From: Crocinitomicaceae bacterium
GTDB lineage: Bacteria; Bacteroidota; Bacteroidia; Flavobacteriales_D; Crocinitomicaceae
Length of the DNA: 64,000 nt
NCBI GenBank assembly: GCA_030830785.1
Contig: JAURMI010000010.1
Coordinates: forward strand, 1-64,000
Direction of reading: 5' to 3'
The notes below the pieces were generated by a model. That model had not been told where the DNA came from. It made no database searches and was given only the letters and a program-made list of their open reading frames with translations. How positions within the stretch are numbered: position 1 is the first letter of the stretch; every line of letters begins with the position of its first letter. Of the stretch, positions 55,382 through 63,594 are shown in pieces. The translations under genes and the position numbers were made by a program.

Positions 55382-55820
55382 GTTCAATATTTTCAATTTG
55401 TAAGACTTCTAAGCCTGCAGAAACTAAAAATTCTAATCCAGACAAATCTTTGTATGCTTCTTGATAAACCAAGCGCTTGATGCCTGATTGCAAAATCAAC
55501 TTACTACACTCTTTGCAGGGTGAATGTGTAAGGTATAAAGTCGCATTATTGCAATTGTTTGTGGATCGGGCAACCTTAAGTATAGCGTTGGCTTCAGCGT
55601 GTAAAATGTACCAGTGTGTTTCGTTGTTTTTATCTTCACAGCAATTATCAAATCCAGCTGGAGCACCATTGTAGCCATCAGAGATAATGATGGCGTCCTT
55701 AACAATAATGGCACCTACTTGCTTTCGTTTGCAATAAGAAAGTCGAGACCAACTTGCGGCAAGGCGCAAATAAGCCTTGTCGTAGCGTATTTGTTTATCG
55801 CCGCTCACCTTAACCCCCAT
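55374..55820 (-). CDS. dCMP deaminase family protein (ComEB-like)
   Basis: This 148-residue zinc deaminase has the signature HAE (His74, Glu76) and PCKEC (Cys102, Cys105), with substrate segments SDGYNGAPAGFDNCCED and the TLYLTHSP strand. It should convert dCMP to dUMP for thymidylate synthesis; ComEB of Bacillus belongs here. It overlaps the upstream membrane protein by 11 bases and the downstream protease by 8 bases, so the three are one transcript joined to the oxidase cluster. Confidence 0.93.
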   Translation of the reverse strand: MGVKVSGDKQIRYDKAYLRLAASWSRLSYCKRKQVGAIIVKDAIIISDGYNGAPAGFDNCCEDKNNETHWYILHAEANAILKVARSTNNCNNATLYLTHSPCKECSKLILQSGIKRLVYQEAYKDLSGLEFLVSAGLEVLQIENIEHD

Positions 55821-56235
55821 GACTTATCTGCCCCCCCAAATAACCGGTAAATACAAACAAAATAAAAACTACAATACCGACAATGAGAGCACCAATTTGT
55901 AACTTTCTAGCACCAAACCATTCAACTCGCTCAGCCCAAAAACCCACTAAAGAAAGAGCTGCCAATAAAAAAATAAAAAACAATGTCTTTTCAGCAAATT
56001 GCTCATGAATATGAATAACTTGATGAGATATTCCTTTAACTTTCTCGAGTTGATGTTCTGCCGATTCTCCCGAAAGGTAAGCGATAAGACCCCCAACACC
56101 GGATATTATCAAAATCAAATAAGCGCTGAGCGCTGTTTTTAGATTGGGCTTTAAAAGGGCGATAATTAGTAAAACAATACCTAAAAAAGTGCCTATAATA
56201 GGTAAATGATTGCTTAGCAAGTGTAGGTTAGACAT
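55810..56235 (-). CDS. Four-helix inner-membrane protein, DUF2231-like
   Basis: This 141-residue protein has four hydrophobic segments (about 10-28, 35-55, 84-102 and 113-134). A polar linker between the second and third contains several histidines (SAEHQLEKVKGISHQVIHIHEQF). The start HLLSNHLPIIGTFLGIVLLI follows the small heme-associated DUF2231-like family in which conserved His residues precede the helices. It is located at the end of the oxidase assembly cluster, which fits a role in respiration or heme/copper handling, but this is inference. Confidence 0.75.
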   Translation of the reverse strand: MSNLHLLSNHLPIIGTFLGIVLLIIALLKPNLKTALSAYLILIISGVGGLIAYLSGESAEHQLEKVKGISHQVIHIHEQFAEKTLFFIFLLAALSLVGFWAERVEWFGARKLQIGALIVGIVVFILFVFTGYLGGQISHGG

Positions 56236-56271
56236 GTAACATGAGATTATTTATTAAAAATAAATAATTTT

Positions 56272-56790
56272 TTAGTGATTATAAAATGGAGAAATCATTA
56301 TGTATACCAACACCCCAGACACAGCTACATATAGCCATACTGGAAAAGCAAATCGAGTCCATTTTTTGTGTCGCTGATAGTTGCCCTCCCAAGCATAAAG
56401 ATAGGTGAATAACACAATGGGAATAACAGCAACACTTAAAACTATGTGTGAAATCAGCAATGTGTAATACAATACTTTGAATTTCCCATCATATATAGTT
56501 GTATCAGAGGTCATGTGGTAGGCAACATAACAAACCAAGAACAATACACTTAAAAATAGTGCGGTTTGTATCGTTTTTTGATGTTGTTGTACCTTTCCTC
56601 GTTTTATAAACGCCAGTGCAATAAGAAGAAGCACGGCTGTTAGTCCATTTATTGTAGCATAAACCGGAGGCAAGAAAGAAAGGTCAACCCCATCAATTTT
56701 TATACCGAAAAGTGCTGCAACAGCGATGGGGATTATTATTGAAATGACAACAATCCATTTGCGTAGCGCAGATTTATTTTGTTCTGACAT
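56272..56790 (-). CDS. DUF420 family membrane protein
   Basis: This 172-residue inner-membrane protein has five hydrophobic segments (about 11-30, 36-60, 77-93, 113-137 and 147-168). The helix pattern with conserved histidine-containing segments (YVAYHMTSD, LISHIVLSV) is characteristic of DUF420, the CtaG/CtaM-like proteins that accompany cytochrome-oxidase genes. A role in oxidase maturation (heme or copper delivery) is likely but unproven. It overlaps the SCO gene by 17 bases upstream. Confidence 0.88.
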   Translation of the reverse strand: MSEQNKSALRKWIVVISIIIPIAVAALFGIKIDGVDLSFLPPVYATINGLTAVLLLIALAFIKRGKVQQHQKTIQTALFLSVLFLVCYVAYHMTSDTTIYDGKFKVLYYTLLISHIVLSVAVIPIVLFTYLYAWEGNYQRHKKWTRFAFPVWLYVAVSGVLVYIMISPFYNH

Positions 56791-57454
56791 TGTATTCGTT
56801 ATTTAATAAGTTTTTTGTTTCAGAAATTAATCTTTTATATTCTTTTTTATTGATGCTGAGATCTGGCATGATGACTTCGTAAACTCCTCGAACATAGCCT
56901 TTTTTGTCTACTAAAGTAAAAGCTCCAGAGTGTGCATATCCGCCAAGCGCATCTTCTTCTCTTCCGGCAAAAATAAGAAAATGCTCAATCCCTAATTGGT
57001 GAGTAAAAGCTTCATTTCCCGTTAGAAAAGACCAGTTTTTATTTTCTATTCCCAGTCGTTTTTTATGGGCCTTAAGCACGCTAGGAGAGTCGTGAGTAGG
57101 ATCAATACTAAATGATAAATATTGTAGGTGCTTGCCGTAATTGTGTAATTCTTTTTCAACTGTTTTAAGTTGGGCATTCATTATTGGACAAATACTTGGA
57201 CATGAGGCAAAAAAGAACTCTGCAATCCACACTTTGTTTTTAAAGTCATTGTTGGTCACTTGTAGCGAGTCTTCATTGAAAAATGTAAACGGAGGAATGG
57301 TTTGATAAATCGTATCTGTATGTAATACCCCGTCAATTTTTTTGTATGCCACATCAAAATTACCTAAATAAGGCAGCTTCTTTGCCTTATTTTCTTGACA
57401 AGAGAGAAACCCTAAAGAAAATAGGACTAGATAACTAAATAGGTTTTTTAGCAC
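56774..57454 (-). CDS. SCO1/SenC family copper-delivery lipoprotein
   Basis: This 226-residue thioredoxin-fold protein loads copper into the CuA site of cytochrome oxidase. Lipobox FLSC puts the lipidated cysteine at 19. The copper ligands are complete: Cys85 and Cys89 in SCPSICP and His175 in GYAHSG. It is anchored to the membrane with the domain in the periplasm. It overlaps the upstream SCO-like gene by 20 bases and the DUF420 gene by 17 bases, so the assembly factors are tightly coupled. Confidence 0.93.
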   Translation of the reverse strand: MLKNLFSYLVLFSLGFLSCQENKAKKLPYLGNFDVAYKKIDGVLHTDTIYQTIPPFTFFNEDSLQVTNNDFKNKVWIAEFFFASCPSICPIMNAQLKTVEKELHNYGKHLQYLSFSIDPTHDSPSVLKAHKKRLGIENKNWSFLTGNEAFTHQLGIEHFLIFAGREEDALGGYAHSGAFTLVDKKGYVRGVYEVIMPDLSINKKEYKRLISETKNLLNNEYNVRTK

Positions 57455-58133
57455 GTTCTTTGTCGTATTGTTTTATTAATAGGGCGAGGTGCTCTTTCAT
57501 TTTACGAATCATGCCTTCCGTGTGCCCGTTTAAAACCATCCGAAGATGATTTTTCTTGTCAATAAGCAGCATGAGCTCATTGTAGGAAACCCCGCCAAAA
57601 TACTTTTGATCATAAACAATAAGCTTTTGACCATTGTTCGTAATGTCAAAAAAATCAGTTGGATTTCCGCTAACTAATTGCCAAAGTTCAGGATCAAAAC
57701 CCTCGACTTTAGATTTTAACATAGACAGCACATCTTCAATTGCTTTTTGATCAACTGGCCGACCAAGAGAGTCTACGACAATAGAGAGAAGCCTGACTTG
57801 CTTTAGTTTTTTACGCTTATTGGTGCGTAGGTCTTTGTAAATGTTTTGGGTTAAAGGAAAAAAGGCAGGGCCACAATTGTAGGGACAAGAAGTCTGAATT
57901 GTATTTATAATTACAACTTGGTTTTGATAATCACGAAGGGTTTTGGTTTGTTTTCCAAGGTGATTGTAAACAGTGAAGACGGGGCTCTTTACTAGGCCAT
58001 AGTCTGCCAATTGCTTAAAATGATGGTTACAACCCCTAGTTGCAATAAAGATTAAAAAAAGCGCAGGCCCAAAGACCAATGTAAGTGCCAAAACGGCGCG
58101 CCATCTATTTTGAGATCGGACATTTTTTAGCAT
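57435..58133 (-). CDS. SCO-like thioredoxin-fold protein lacking the copper histidine
   Basis: This 232-residue protein has an N-terminal membrane anchor (about 12-31) and a SCO/thioredoxin-like domain. The CxxxC pair is kept (Cys83 and Cys87 in TSCPYNCGPAF). The position that aligns with the copper-binding His of SCO is Tyr184 (GVSYNELMLLID). Without the histidine it is unlikely to deliver copper in the same way. A reductase that keeps the CuA or SCO cysteines reduced is a reasonable guess. It is placed between CoxIV (3-base gap) and the canonical SCO (20-base overlap). Confidence 0.85.
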   Translation of the reverse strand: MLKNVRSQNRWRAVLALTLVFGPALFLIFIATRGCNHHFKQLADYGLVKSPVFTVYNHLGKQTKTLRDYQNQVVIINTIQTSCPYNCGPAFFPLTQNIYKDLRTNKRKKLKQVRLLSIVVDSLGRPVDQKAIEDVLSMLKSKVEGFDPELWQLVSGNPTDFFDITNNGQKLIVYDQKYFGGVSYNELMLLIDKKNHLRMVLNGHTEGMIRKMKEHLALLIKQYDKERAKKPI

Positions 58134-58136
58134 GGC

Positions 58137-58505
58137 TTATTGCCACATGGTTTTCCAAACACTACCTATTGCAGTGCCCTCCCAAAGGGCGATAAAAATG
58201 AGAAAAAGAACAAAAATGAAGTAAGGGATCAAAATGATATTTCGCAAGTATTTACGCTCATCACCAAGATGCATAAATACCATGACAATATAGCCTGCCT
58301 TGAGCAGGGTTAGCAAAATGAAAATGGCTTTAACTGCAGCCCACCACTCTGAAGATTGTTTTACTGTTGCGCCAATGAAAACCTCTACAACAGTAACAAT
58401 CGTTAATAAAATGGTTACTTTATAAATTTTTTGACGAATTTGTTTGCCTTTCGCCTCATCATGATGAGCGTGAAGGGAATACTCTATAAGATCGTCTCTT
58501 TCCAT
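58137..58505 (-). CDS. Cytochrome c oxidase subunit IV family protein
   Basis: This 122-residue membrane subunit has three hydrophobic segments (about 28-48, 58-78 and 88-110). The segment LLKAGYIVMVFMHLGDERKYLR between the second and third is typical of the bacterial CyoD/CtaF-like subunit IV. The N-terminal 25 residues are polar and His-rich (SLHAHHDEAKG). It probably stabilises the oxidase. It lies between CoxIII and the SCO-like gene in the conserved order. Confidence 0.9.
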   Translation of the reverse strand: MERDDLIEYSLHAHHDEAKGKQIRQKIYKVTILLTIVTVVEVFIGATVKQSSEWWAAVKAIFILLTLLKAGYIVMVFMHLGDERKYLRNIILIPYFIFVLFLIFIALWEGTAIGSVWKTMWQ

Positions 58506-58528
58506 GATATTTGTTCTTTAAGAGGTGT

Positions 58529-59554
58529 TTACAATAAATAAAAGAAGGTAAATACGAAGACCCAAACCAAATCCACAAAGTGCCAATAAAGGCCTGTTTT
58601 TTCGACCATTTCATAGTGGCCACGTTTGTGGTAAGTGCCCAAAATTACCCCTAGTAAAATTAGAATATTAATTATTACACCAGAAAACACGTGGAAACCA
58701 TGAAATCCGGTAATGAAGAAAAAGAATTGTGCGTATTGTTGAGGCCCATATTCATTTTGCTTCATATTAGCACCATATATAACGCGGTGTTGCTCTCCGG
58801 CGTAAAGCGCTTTGTAATACTCTTTTTCAGCCTCTTGACCGCTAATATTTTTTTGGCCCACCTTGAATTTTTTACCATCTCTTTTGATGATTAGTTGCAT
58901 ATCGTGGTCCTTAGCTTTATTGATTTTAGCCACAGAACCATCTGCTAAATGAATGTTTCCATTCTCTAGATGACCTAATTCAGCAGCATGCTGGAATTCG
59001 TGCATCAGGTCATCTTTTATAACGGACCCAACACGGTGTTTTTTACCAGCTTCTATAACCGTAAAGTTTTCAATTTCTCCAAAATGACCTTTTACAATCG
59101 CCTGCGAACCATCGGAAAGTTCTATTTTACCAAATTCAGAGCCATGAATAAAGTGAGACCACTCCCAGGCTTGAGAACCCAAAAAGAAGAAACCACCAAT
59201 AACCGTTGCAATCATCCATTTGGTTACCCCCTTACGATCCATTCGATGACCAGCCTCAACAGCTAATACCATGGTAACTGAGGAAACAATTAGAATGAAT
59301 GTCATCAGGGCCACGTAAAGCAACGGATAGCCGTGACCTAAAAAGGGCATAGAATTAAATGTTTGCTCACCTATAGGCCATGCATCTTGAGCGTCGTGGC
59401 GGGTGAAACCATAAGAAATTAATAAACCAGTAAAAGTGAGCGCATCCGAAACAAGGAAGAACCACATCATTAGTTTACCATAACTTGTTTGAAAGGGGGA
59501 TTCTTTACCACCCCATAAGGTTTTGGCGTCTAGTTGTGCAGAATGTCCGGCCAT
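58529..59554 (-). CDS. Heme-copper oxidase subunit III, copy 1, with 130-residue insertion
   Basis: This 341-residue subunit III is about 130 residues longer than the roughly 200 usual for five-helix forms. Helices lie at about 28-50, 76-100, 112-130, 275-305 and 322-341. A hydrophilic insertion (about 138-270) separates helices 3 and 4 and contains repeated short beta-type units (LSDGSQAIVKG, LADGSVAKINK, IKRDGKKFKVG). The core motifs FITGFHGFHVF and YWHFVDLVWVFVF are intact. It works with subunits I and II, which are not in this window. It lies 24 bases after the next CoxIII-like gene. Confidence 0.92.
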   Translation of the reverse strand: MAGHSAQLDAKTLWGGKESPFQTSYGKLMMWFFLVSDALTFTGLLISYGFTRHDAQDAWPIGEQTFNSMPFLGHGYPLLYVALMTFILIVSSVTMVLAVEAGHRMDRKGVTKWMIATVIGGFFFLGSQAWEWSHFIHGSEFGKIELSDGSQAIVKGHFGEIENFTVIEAGKKHRVGSVIKDDLMHEFQHAAELGHLENGNIHLADGSVAKINKAKDHDMQLIIKRDGKKFKVGQKNISGQEAEKEYYKALYAGEQHRVIYGANMKQNEYGPQQYAQFFFFITGFHGFHVFSGVIINILILLGVILGTYHKRGHYEMVEKTGLYWHFVDLVWVFVFTFFYLL

Positions 59555-59578
59555 TTTTAGTTAAATTTTTGTGCAAGT

Positions 59579-60628
59579 TTAGTGAATAAATATCAAAAAC
59601 GCGAGTAAATAAAGCCATAAAAGACCTAAAAAGTGCCAGAATATACTGCTTAGCCTTAGCGACAATGTATTTTGCGATGAATACCGCCCTTTAAATGTGG
59701 CAAAGGCAACTTTTAATAGGTAGAGTAAGGCAATAATAACGTGAAGCAAATGAACGAAAGTAATCAAGTATAAATATGAAGACGCGGAGTCTGCTGATTC
59801 CATGGCCGAAAGTTGCATGTAGGGTTTAAGCGCTGTACCATTATAATACAATTTGCGGTTTTTATACTCAAGTTTTTTGCCCCCATAGTAAATCGTAAAA
59901 TCCTTTCCGTAGGTGCCCTTGGCAAAAAAATCGCCCCTCTTGTCGCGAATATTTATGGACAATTCATAAAGGCGTAACTCATCTGAAAAGGTCATTTGGG
60001 TGCTGTCGTTAATATAAAGTAAATTGTTTTTGATTAAAACAGGGCTGTCCTTGTACAGTAATTCAAAGTCTGGGTTGGCATCTTTGATTTTTAGTGGTGC
60101 CTGCCTGGAAATTTTTTCAAATTGGTTAAAATACTGTTGAATTTTTAAAAATGTTTGTTCAGATATTGGGGTGCCATTAATCAAGTATTCGTTTCCATCA
60201 ACCCCAACAAGATTCCCTTTGTATTTAAATTGAAAATAATCCCCATATCGTCCATTGACAACCAAGATATCATTTACAGGGTTAACTCCTCTATCAACGA
60301 GTTCTCCGTATCCGCTGAACTGAAAATAAACAAAAGAACCCCCAAAAATTAAAGTTGCAAGCATAGCGCCTTTTAAACGCGTTTGATTGTCCCTTTTAGC
60401 AAAAAAAATGGCAAGCCAAAAGCTAAGCGAACTTAGTGCAATAAAAAGTGTGCTGAATATAAATCCATTGGGCATAGGATATTTAAGCCAAAAAGATTTA
60501 CCCATTGAAACATAATAGCCAGAAGTGAGCCCAGCAAAAAGCATAATAATGCTGAAAATACCCACATAGACTAAATTTTTTTTCATTTTTTCTTTAAGCT
60601 CAGGGCTCATGTCATTTTGGTAGCTCAT
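59579..60628 (-). CDS. Heme-copper oxidase subunit III-like protein, copy 2, with large insertion
   Basis: This 349-residue membrane protein has CoxIII-like helices at about 18-40, 55-76, 88-105, 284-310 and 325-347. A hydrophilic insertion of about 175 residues (107-283) sits at the same place as in copy 1, and it also contains repeated small strand units (IKNNLLYINDS, YGGKKLEYKNRKLYYNG). The end WHFLGLLWLYLLAFLIF matches the last CoxIII helix (WHFVD type), but the FHGxHV motif is weaker (FVHLLHVIIAL). It may be the second subunit III of a larger oxidase, or an accessory protein. It lies 1 base after cyoE. Confidence 0.87.
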   Translation of the reverse strand: MSYQNDMSPELKEKMKKNLVYVGIFSIIMLFAGLTSGYYVSMGKSFWLKYPMPNGFIFSTLFIALSSLSFWLAIFFAKRDNQTRLKGAMLATLIFGGSFVYFQFSGYGELVDRGVNPVNDILVVNGRYGDYFQFKYKGNLVGVDGNEYLINGTPISEQTFLKIQQYFNQFEKISRQAPLKIKDANPDFELLYKDSPVLIKNNLLYINDSTQMTFSDELRLYELSINIRDKRGDFFAKGTYGKDFTIYYGGKKLEYKNRKLYYNGTALKPYMQLSAMESADSASSYLYLITFVHLLHVIIALLYLLKVAFATFKGRYSSQNTLSLRLSSIFWHFLGLLWLYLLAFLIFIH

Positions 60629-60629
60629 A

Positions 60630-61526
60630 TTAAAGTTTTAAAATTTGGAAAAAATAATCTGTTCGGTCAATCACGTAAATAAATTGAATGATTGGTAAAT
60701 AAACAAATGAAGCAAACATCAGTTTACGCGCATCTGCAATTAAGCAACTGTGAAATAATTTATAAGACAAGTAGAAAAACCAGCCCCCCAGAAGACTGGC
60801 CAAAACTAATGTTGTTAAGCCTGTCCAGCCGAGAAGCCAGGGCATTAAGCTAAAGGGAATAAGCGCCAATGAGTAAGCCATTATTTGAAAAGCCGAAGCT
60901 TTGCTTTGGCCAGTTTGGGAGGGCAACAATGAAAAACCGGCTTTGTTGTAGTCATCAAAGAGAACCCAAGCTATTGCCCAAAAATGCGGGAATTGCCAAG
61001 TAAACTGAACAAAAAATAGAATGCCCGGCACAAGCCCAAAAGCATCTGTAGCAGCAATGGCCCCTAAAAAAGGAGGAATTGCCCCTGGAAATGCACCAAT
61101 AAATACAGCCCAAGGGGTTTTTTGTTTTAGCGGCGTATAGACAAACACATAACTCGAAAAAGCGAATAAGCCCAAAAGGGCACTTTTCAGGTTAATTAGA
61201 AATAATAAATAAGTGCCAATTATTAAAAAAGCACCCACAAGCACATACGCTTCTTTTAGCTGCATTTGACTTGTTGGCAAAGGCCGGCGATTGGTTCGGC
61301 TCATTAATTGGTCGAGCCTGCGCTCCCAAATTTGATTGGCGCCATTTGAAGCACCTGTTACCAAAGCCCCCCCAAGCATAAGGTATATGATTTCTAATAA
61401 GCTCGTGCCACCAGCAAATAAATAACCGCTAAGCGCTGATAAAATGACGAGAAATGAAAGCCGAAACTTGGTGAAAACCAAGTAAACTTTAAGTTTAGAA
61501 GGTGTTGTTGCGGTTGCTTTGGACAT
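60630..61526 (-). CDS. cyoE: Protoheme IX farnesyltransferase (heme O synthase)
   Basis: This 298-residue UbiA-family prenyltransferase converts heme B to heme O for the oxidase. The first Asp-rich motif appears as NQIWERRLDQLMSRTNRRPL (DxxxD type, about 66-85) and the second as DDYNKAGFSLLP (about 190-201). Seven to nine hydrophobic segments are present. It leads the oxidase cluster, with a -7 element TAACTTTG 5 bases before the ATG. The absence of ctaA from the window means heme A synthesis, if used, is encoded elsewhere. Confidence 0.95.
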   Translation of the reverse strand: MSKATATTPSKLKVYLVFTKFRLSFLVILSALSGYLFAGGTSLLEIIYLMLGGALVTGASNGANQIWERRLDQLMSRTNRRPLPTSQMQLKEAYVLVGAFLIIGTYLLFLINLKSALLGLFAFSSYVFVYTPLKQKTPWAVFIGAFPGAIPPFLGAIAATDAFGLVPGILFFVQFTWQFPHFWAIAWVLFDDYNKAGFSLLPSQTGQSKASAFQIMAYSLALIPFSLMPWLLGWTGLTTLVLASLLGGWFFYLSYKLFHSCLIADARKLMFASFVYLPIIQFIYVIDRTDYFFQILKL

Positions 61527-61531
61527 TTTTA

Positions 61532-61539
61532 CAAAGTTA
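61532..61539 (-). promoter_or_regulatory. -7 element of cyoE, near-leaderless
   Basis: TAACTTTG on the minus strand ends 5 bases before the cyoE ATG at 61526. This predicts a transcript that starts at or next to the start codon. Confidence 0.5.
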
Positions 61540-61598
61540 ATTTAAAAACTTCAAGAGGCATAAAGTATACAACCCAAAATGATGTTCAAAAGCGAATC

Positions 61599-61952
61599 TT
61601 AAGTTGTTTCAGAATAGTAATCATTTTTAATGAAGTAGTCCAGCAAGGACTCCTTAAGCAAATGCTGCTGTTGCTGATGATCTAATGAAGGTAGTTTATT
61701 GTTCAGGGTATAATGTGGCCAGAGATCTTCGTCTCGACCATTAAATGAATAATAACCGTAGGGTTCAAGTAGGGTGCAAATGGCAATATGCATGAGTTCC
61801 ATTTTTTGTTGTTTTGAGAAAGTTCGGTGCCCCATGCCTAGTTCGTTGACGCCAACTAAAAAAAGAAAGGCAGACATGTCCATTCCCGGGCCAAAATCTT
61901 TTTCAAGGTGCTTTTGGAGTTGTTGAAAGCGCAATTCAATGTCGTGATCCAT
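61599..61952 (-). CDS. Conserved-looking hypothetical protein, 117 residues
   Basis: This is a soluble, mostly helical protein. It starts MDHDIELRFQQLQKHL, has a mildly hydrophobic stretch (MSAFLFLVGVNELGMG) near 25-40 and a segment with several aromatic residues (YGYYSFNGRDEDLWPHY) near 65-82. It ends in a Gln-rich helix (DHQQQQHLL). No signal peptide. I do not recognise a family with a function, although a short acidic protein of this type occurs near oxidase genes in relatives. The start is moved to the ATG at 61952; the longer frame would pass through the T9SS-gene terminator. Confidence 0.72.
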   Translation of the reverse strand: MDHDIELRFQQLQKHLEKDFGPGMDMSAFLFLVGVNELGMGHRTFSKQQKMELMHIAICTLLEPYGYYSFNGRDEDLWPHYTLNNKLPSLDHQQQQHLLKESLLDYFIKNDYYSETT

Positions 61953-61989
61953 GATGCAAAAATACGCATTGAATGCTGATTGGTGATAC

Positions 61990-62019
61990 AAAAAAAGGGG
62001 CCCCTTACGAAAGCCCCTC
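61990..62019 (-). terminator. Terminator of the T9SS carbohydrate-binding protein gene
   Basis: AGGGGC (61996-62001) and GCCCCT (62013-62018) form the stem with an 11-base loop. On the minus strand the A run at 61990-61996 becomes the U tract. It starts 20 bases after the stop. Confidence 0.8.
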
Positions 62020-62038
62020 CTTTTCATCAATCAACGTC

Positions 62039-63505
62039 TTATTTTTTCACAAATTGTTTGCTGCTGCTGCCAGCTGCTGTTTGAATTTGGATTGTGTAGA
62101 TTCCTGTTTTAAGATCTTCTACATTAATTTGTTGTGAGATGCCATTACCAGCAAATTGAGCGACAATTTTACCTGTAAGGTCGATAATGCGAACCTCATT
62201 TATCGTTTGTGCCGCAGTAACAGTTAATACTGAATTTACTGGGTTAGGATAAATAGACACATTATTTGAGTTTTCTTCGATACCCGTAGTACAATCTTCA
62301 CAACTTTCCCAACAAACCTCACCTATTGTTGCAGGACCAGTTACGGTGTATGCACGATTTGTGTATTGACCGCTAGGATCTGTAATTGTACAAGACTCTC
62401 CACCTGCAAATTGCTCAGAAACATTCCATCCGTCGATGGTAAATTTATATTCAATAGCACCTGAAGCTAATGGAACAGTAACATCCCATACATTGTCCAT
62501 GTTCGCATCGGTCATAGGTGTACAAGTTCCACACCAGCCGTTAAAGTTGCCATTTAAGAACACCCCAGCGGTAGTAGAACCTCCACCTGCAATATAATCA
62601 TTCATATCTACTGAAAAAGAAACCTCGTTTGTACAAACATCACAGCTTGCAAAGCAAACGTTTGGCAAAGTAATATCACCTGTAACATCATGGAAGCGAT
62701 TAGTAAATTGGCCACTTGGATCTGTAACGGTACAAGATTCACCACCCACGAATTCTTCTTGGGCATTCCAACCATCGATTGTGTATTTGTATTCGATTCC
62801 CCCTGGAGGAAGCGGAAGGGTTACTTCCCACATACCGTTGCCCATATCATTCATAGGGTTACATGTACCACACCAACCATTAAATGTACCATTTACAAAT
62901 ACACCTCCAGTAAGAGAACCGGTGTATTGTGACATGTCTACACGGAAAGTAACGTTGTAATCTTGAACCGGAATAACCGTTGTGCGCTCATATACAAAAC
63001 GCCACCATCCCGGACCAAAGTTGATATCGGCAGTAAGGGTATTGCCTCCATTAGAAATTTCTACATTATAAGTAATAGAACTTGCCGCACCAGCTGGGCT
63101 AGTTATTTCAGCACCGTTAATTACTTTAGATAAGCCAATGTGTGCTCCTAAGCCGTTAACGGTTAAAGTGCCTGCGGCTGCATCATAGCTGTAAGTAGCA
63201 GCGCCACCAACGTGTGGGGCTACCGGAGCGCCACAACCTTCTTGCACTCCCTGCCACGCTTCTAGCCATGTAGAACCGTCCATGTAGTGGGTCATGGTGC
63301 CGCTGGCATCAAAAGTAATAGAATCATCAAAAAGACATGCGCGTGTAGTGACATCGCCAGCGCTGTTAGCCCACCAACTCATATCGCCTGGGCCAGATGG
63401 ACCGACGCCAAGCGCCGCAGCTTGTGGTGCTAATTTCCAAGTCCCCTCAATTTGAGCCGAAAGGCTTAAAATCGGAGCAAAAAGTAAAAAGTACAGTTTT
63501 TTCAT
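62039..63505 (-). CDS. Secreted carbohydrate-binding protein with two tandem CBM-like repeats and T9SS type A signal
   Basis: This 488-residue protein has a signal peptide at 1-17 (LSAQ). An N-terminal domain (about 18-175; GTWKLAPQAAALGVGPSG and CGAPVAPHVG, ending GPGWWRFVYER) is of the kind found on secreted beta-glucan-acting proteins of marine Bacteroidota. Two tandem repeats follow (about 183-291 and 294-405; GVFxNGxFNGWCGTC then IEYKxTIDGW), like the CBM20/48 starch or glycogen-binding fold, with paired cysteines. Residues 414-488 are the T9SS type A sorting domain (SIYPNPVNSVLTV...GIYTIQI). There is no catalytic domain, so it probably captures polysaccharide on the surface. A GH3 gene lies 90 bases upstream on the same strand. 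Confidence 0.88.
   Translation of the reverse strand: MKKLYFLLFAPILSLSAQIEGTWKLAPQAAALGVGPSGPGDMSWWANSAGDVTTRACLFDDSITFDASGTMTHYMDGSTWLEAWQGVQEGCGAPVAPHVGGAATYSYDAAAGTLTVNGLGAHIGLSKVINGAEITSPAGAASSITYNVEISNGGNTLTADINFGPGWWRFVYERTTVIPVQDYNVTFRVDMSQYTGSLTGGVFVNGTFNGWCGTCNPMNDMGNGMWEVTLPLPPGGIEYKYTIDGWNAQEEFVGGESCTVTDPSGQFTNRFHDVTGDITLPNVCFASCDVCTNEVSFSVDMNDYIAGGGSTTAGVFLNGNFNGWCGTCTPMTDANMDNVWDVTVPLASGAIEYKFTIDGWNVSEQFAGGESCTITDPSGQYTNRAYTVTGPATIGEVCWESCEDCTTGIEENSNNVSIYPNPVNSVLTVTAAQTINEVRIIDLTGKIVAQFAGNGISQQINVEDLKTGIYTIQIQTAAGSSSKQFVKK
62291..62959 (-). repeat. Tandem repeat within the T9SS carbohydrate-binding gene
   Basis: Two copies of a domain of about 110 codons lie head to tail (about 62633-62959 and 62291-62626). 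Shared protein signatures are NGxFNGWCGTC, IEYKxTIDGWN, FxGGESCTxTDPSGQ and TNR. They are clearly related but diverged, so the duplication is not recent. Confidence 0.8.
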
Positions 63506-63533
63506 AATTTAAATTGTTAGAGGTTTTAAGGTT

Positions 63534-63541
63534 CAAAGTTA
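63534..63541 (-). promoter_or_regulatory. -7 promoter element of the T9SS carbohydrate-binding gene
   Basis: TAACTTTG on the minus strand matches TAnnTTTG and lies 28 bases before the ATG at 63505. The gene can thus be expressed apart from the upstream GH3 gene. Confidence 0.45.
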
Positions 63542-63594
63542 AAAGAACACGATAAATATAGTAAAAAATACAATAAGCCAAAAAAACGCTTGCT

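Noticed and set aside
56244-56272. A+T-only inverted repeat ATTATTTATT / AATAAATAAT between two membrane-protein genes as a terminator
   Set aside because: All A/T pairs give a weak stem and there is no clear T tract after it on the minus strand.
58685-58702. Another CACGTG core (AAACACGTGGAAAC) as a third parS
   Set aside because: The flanks mismatch the consensus at several positions and it is inside CoxIII coding sequence.
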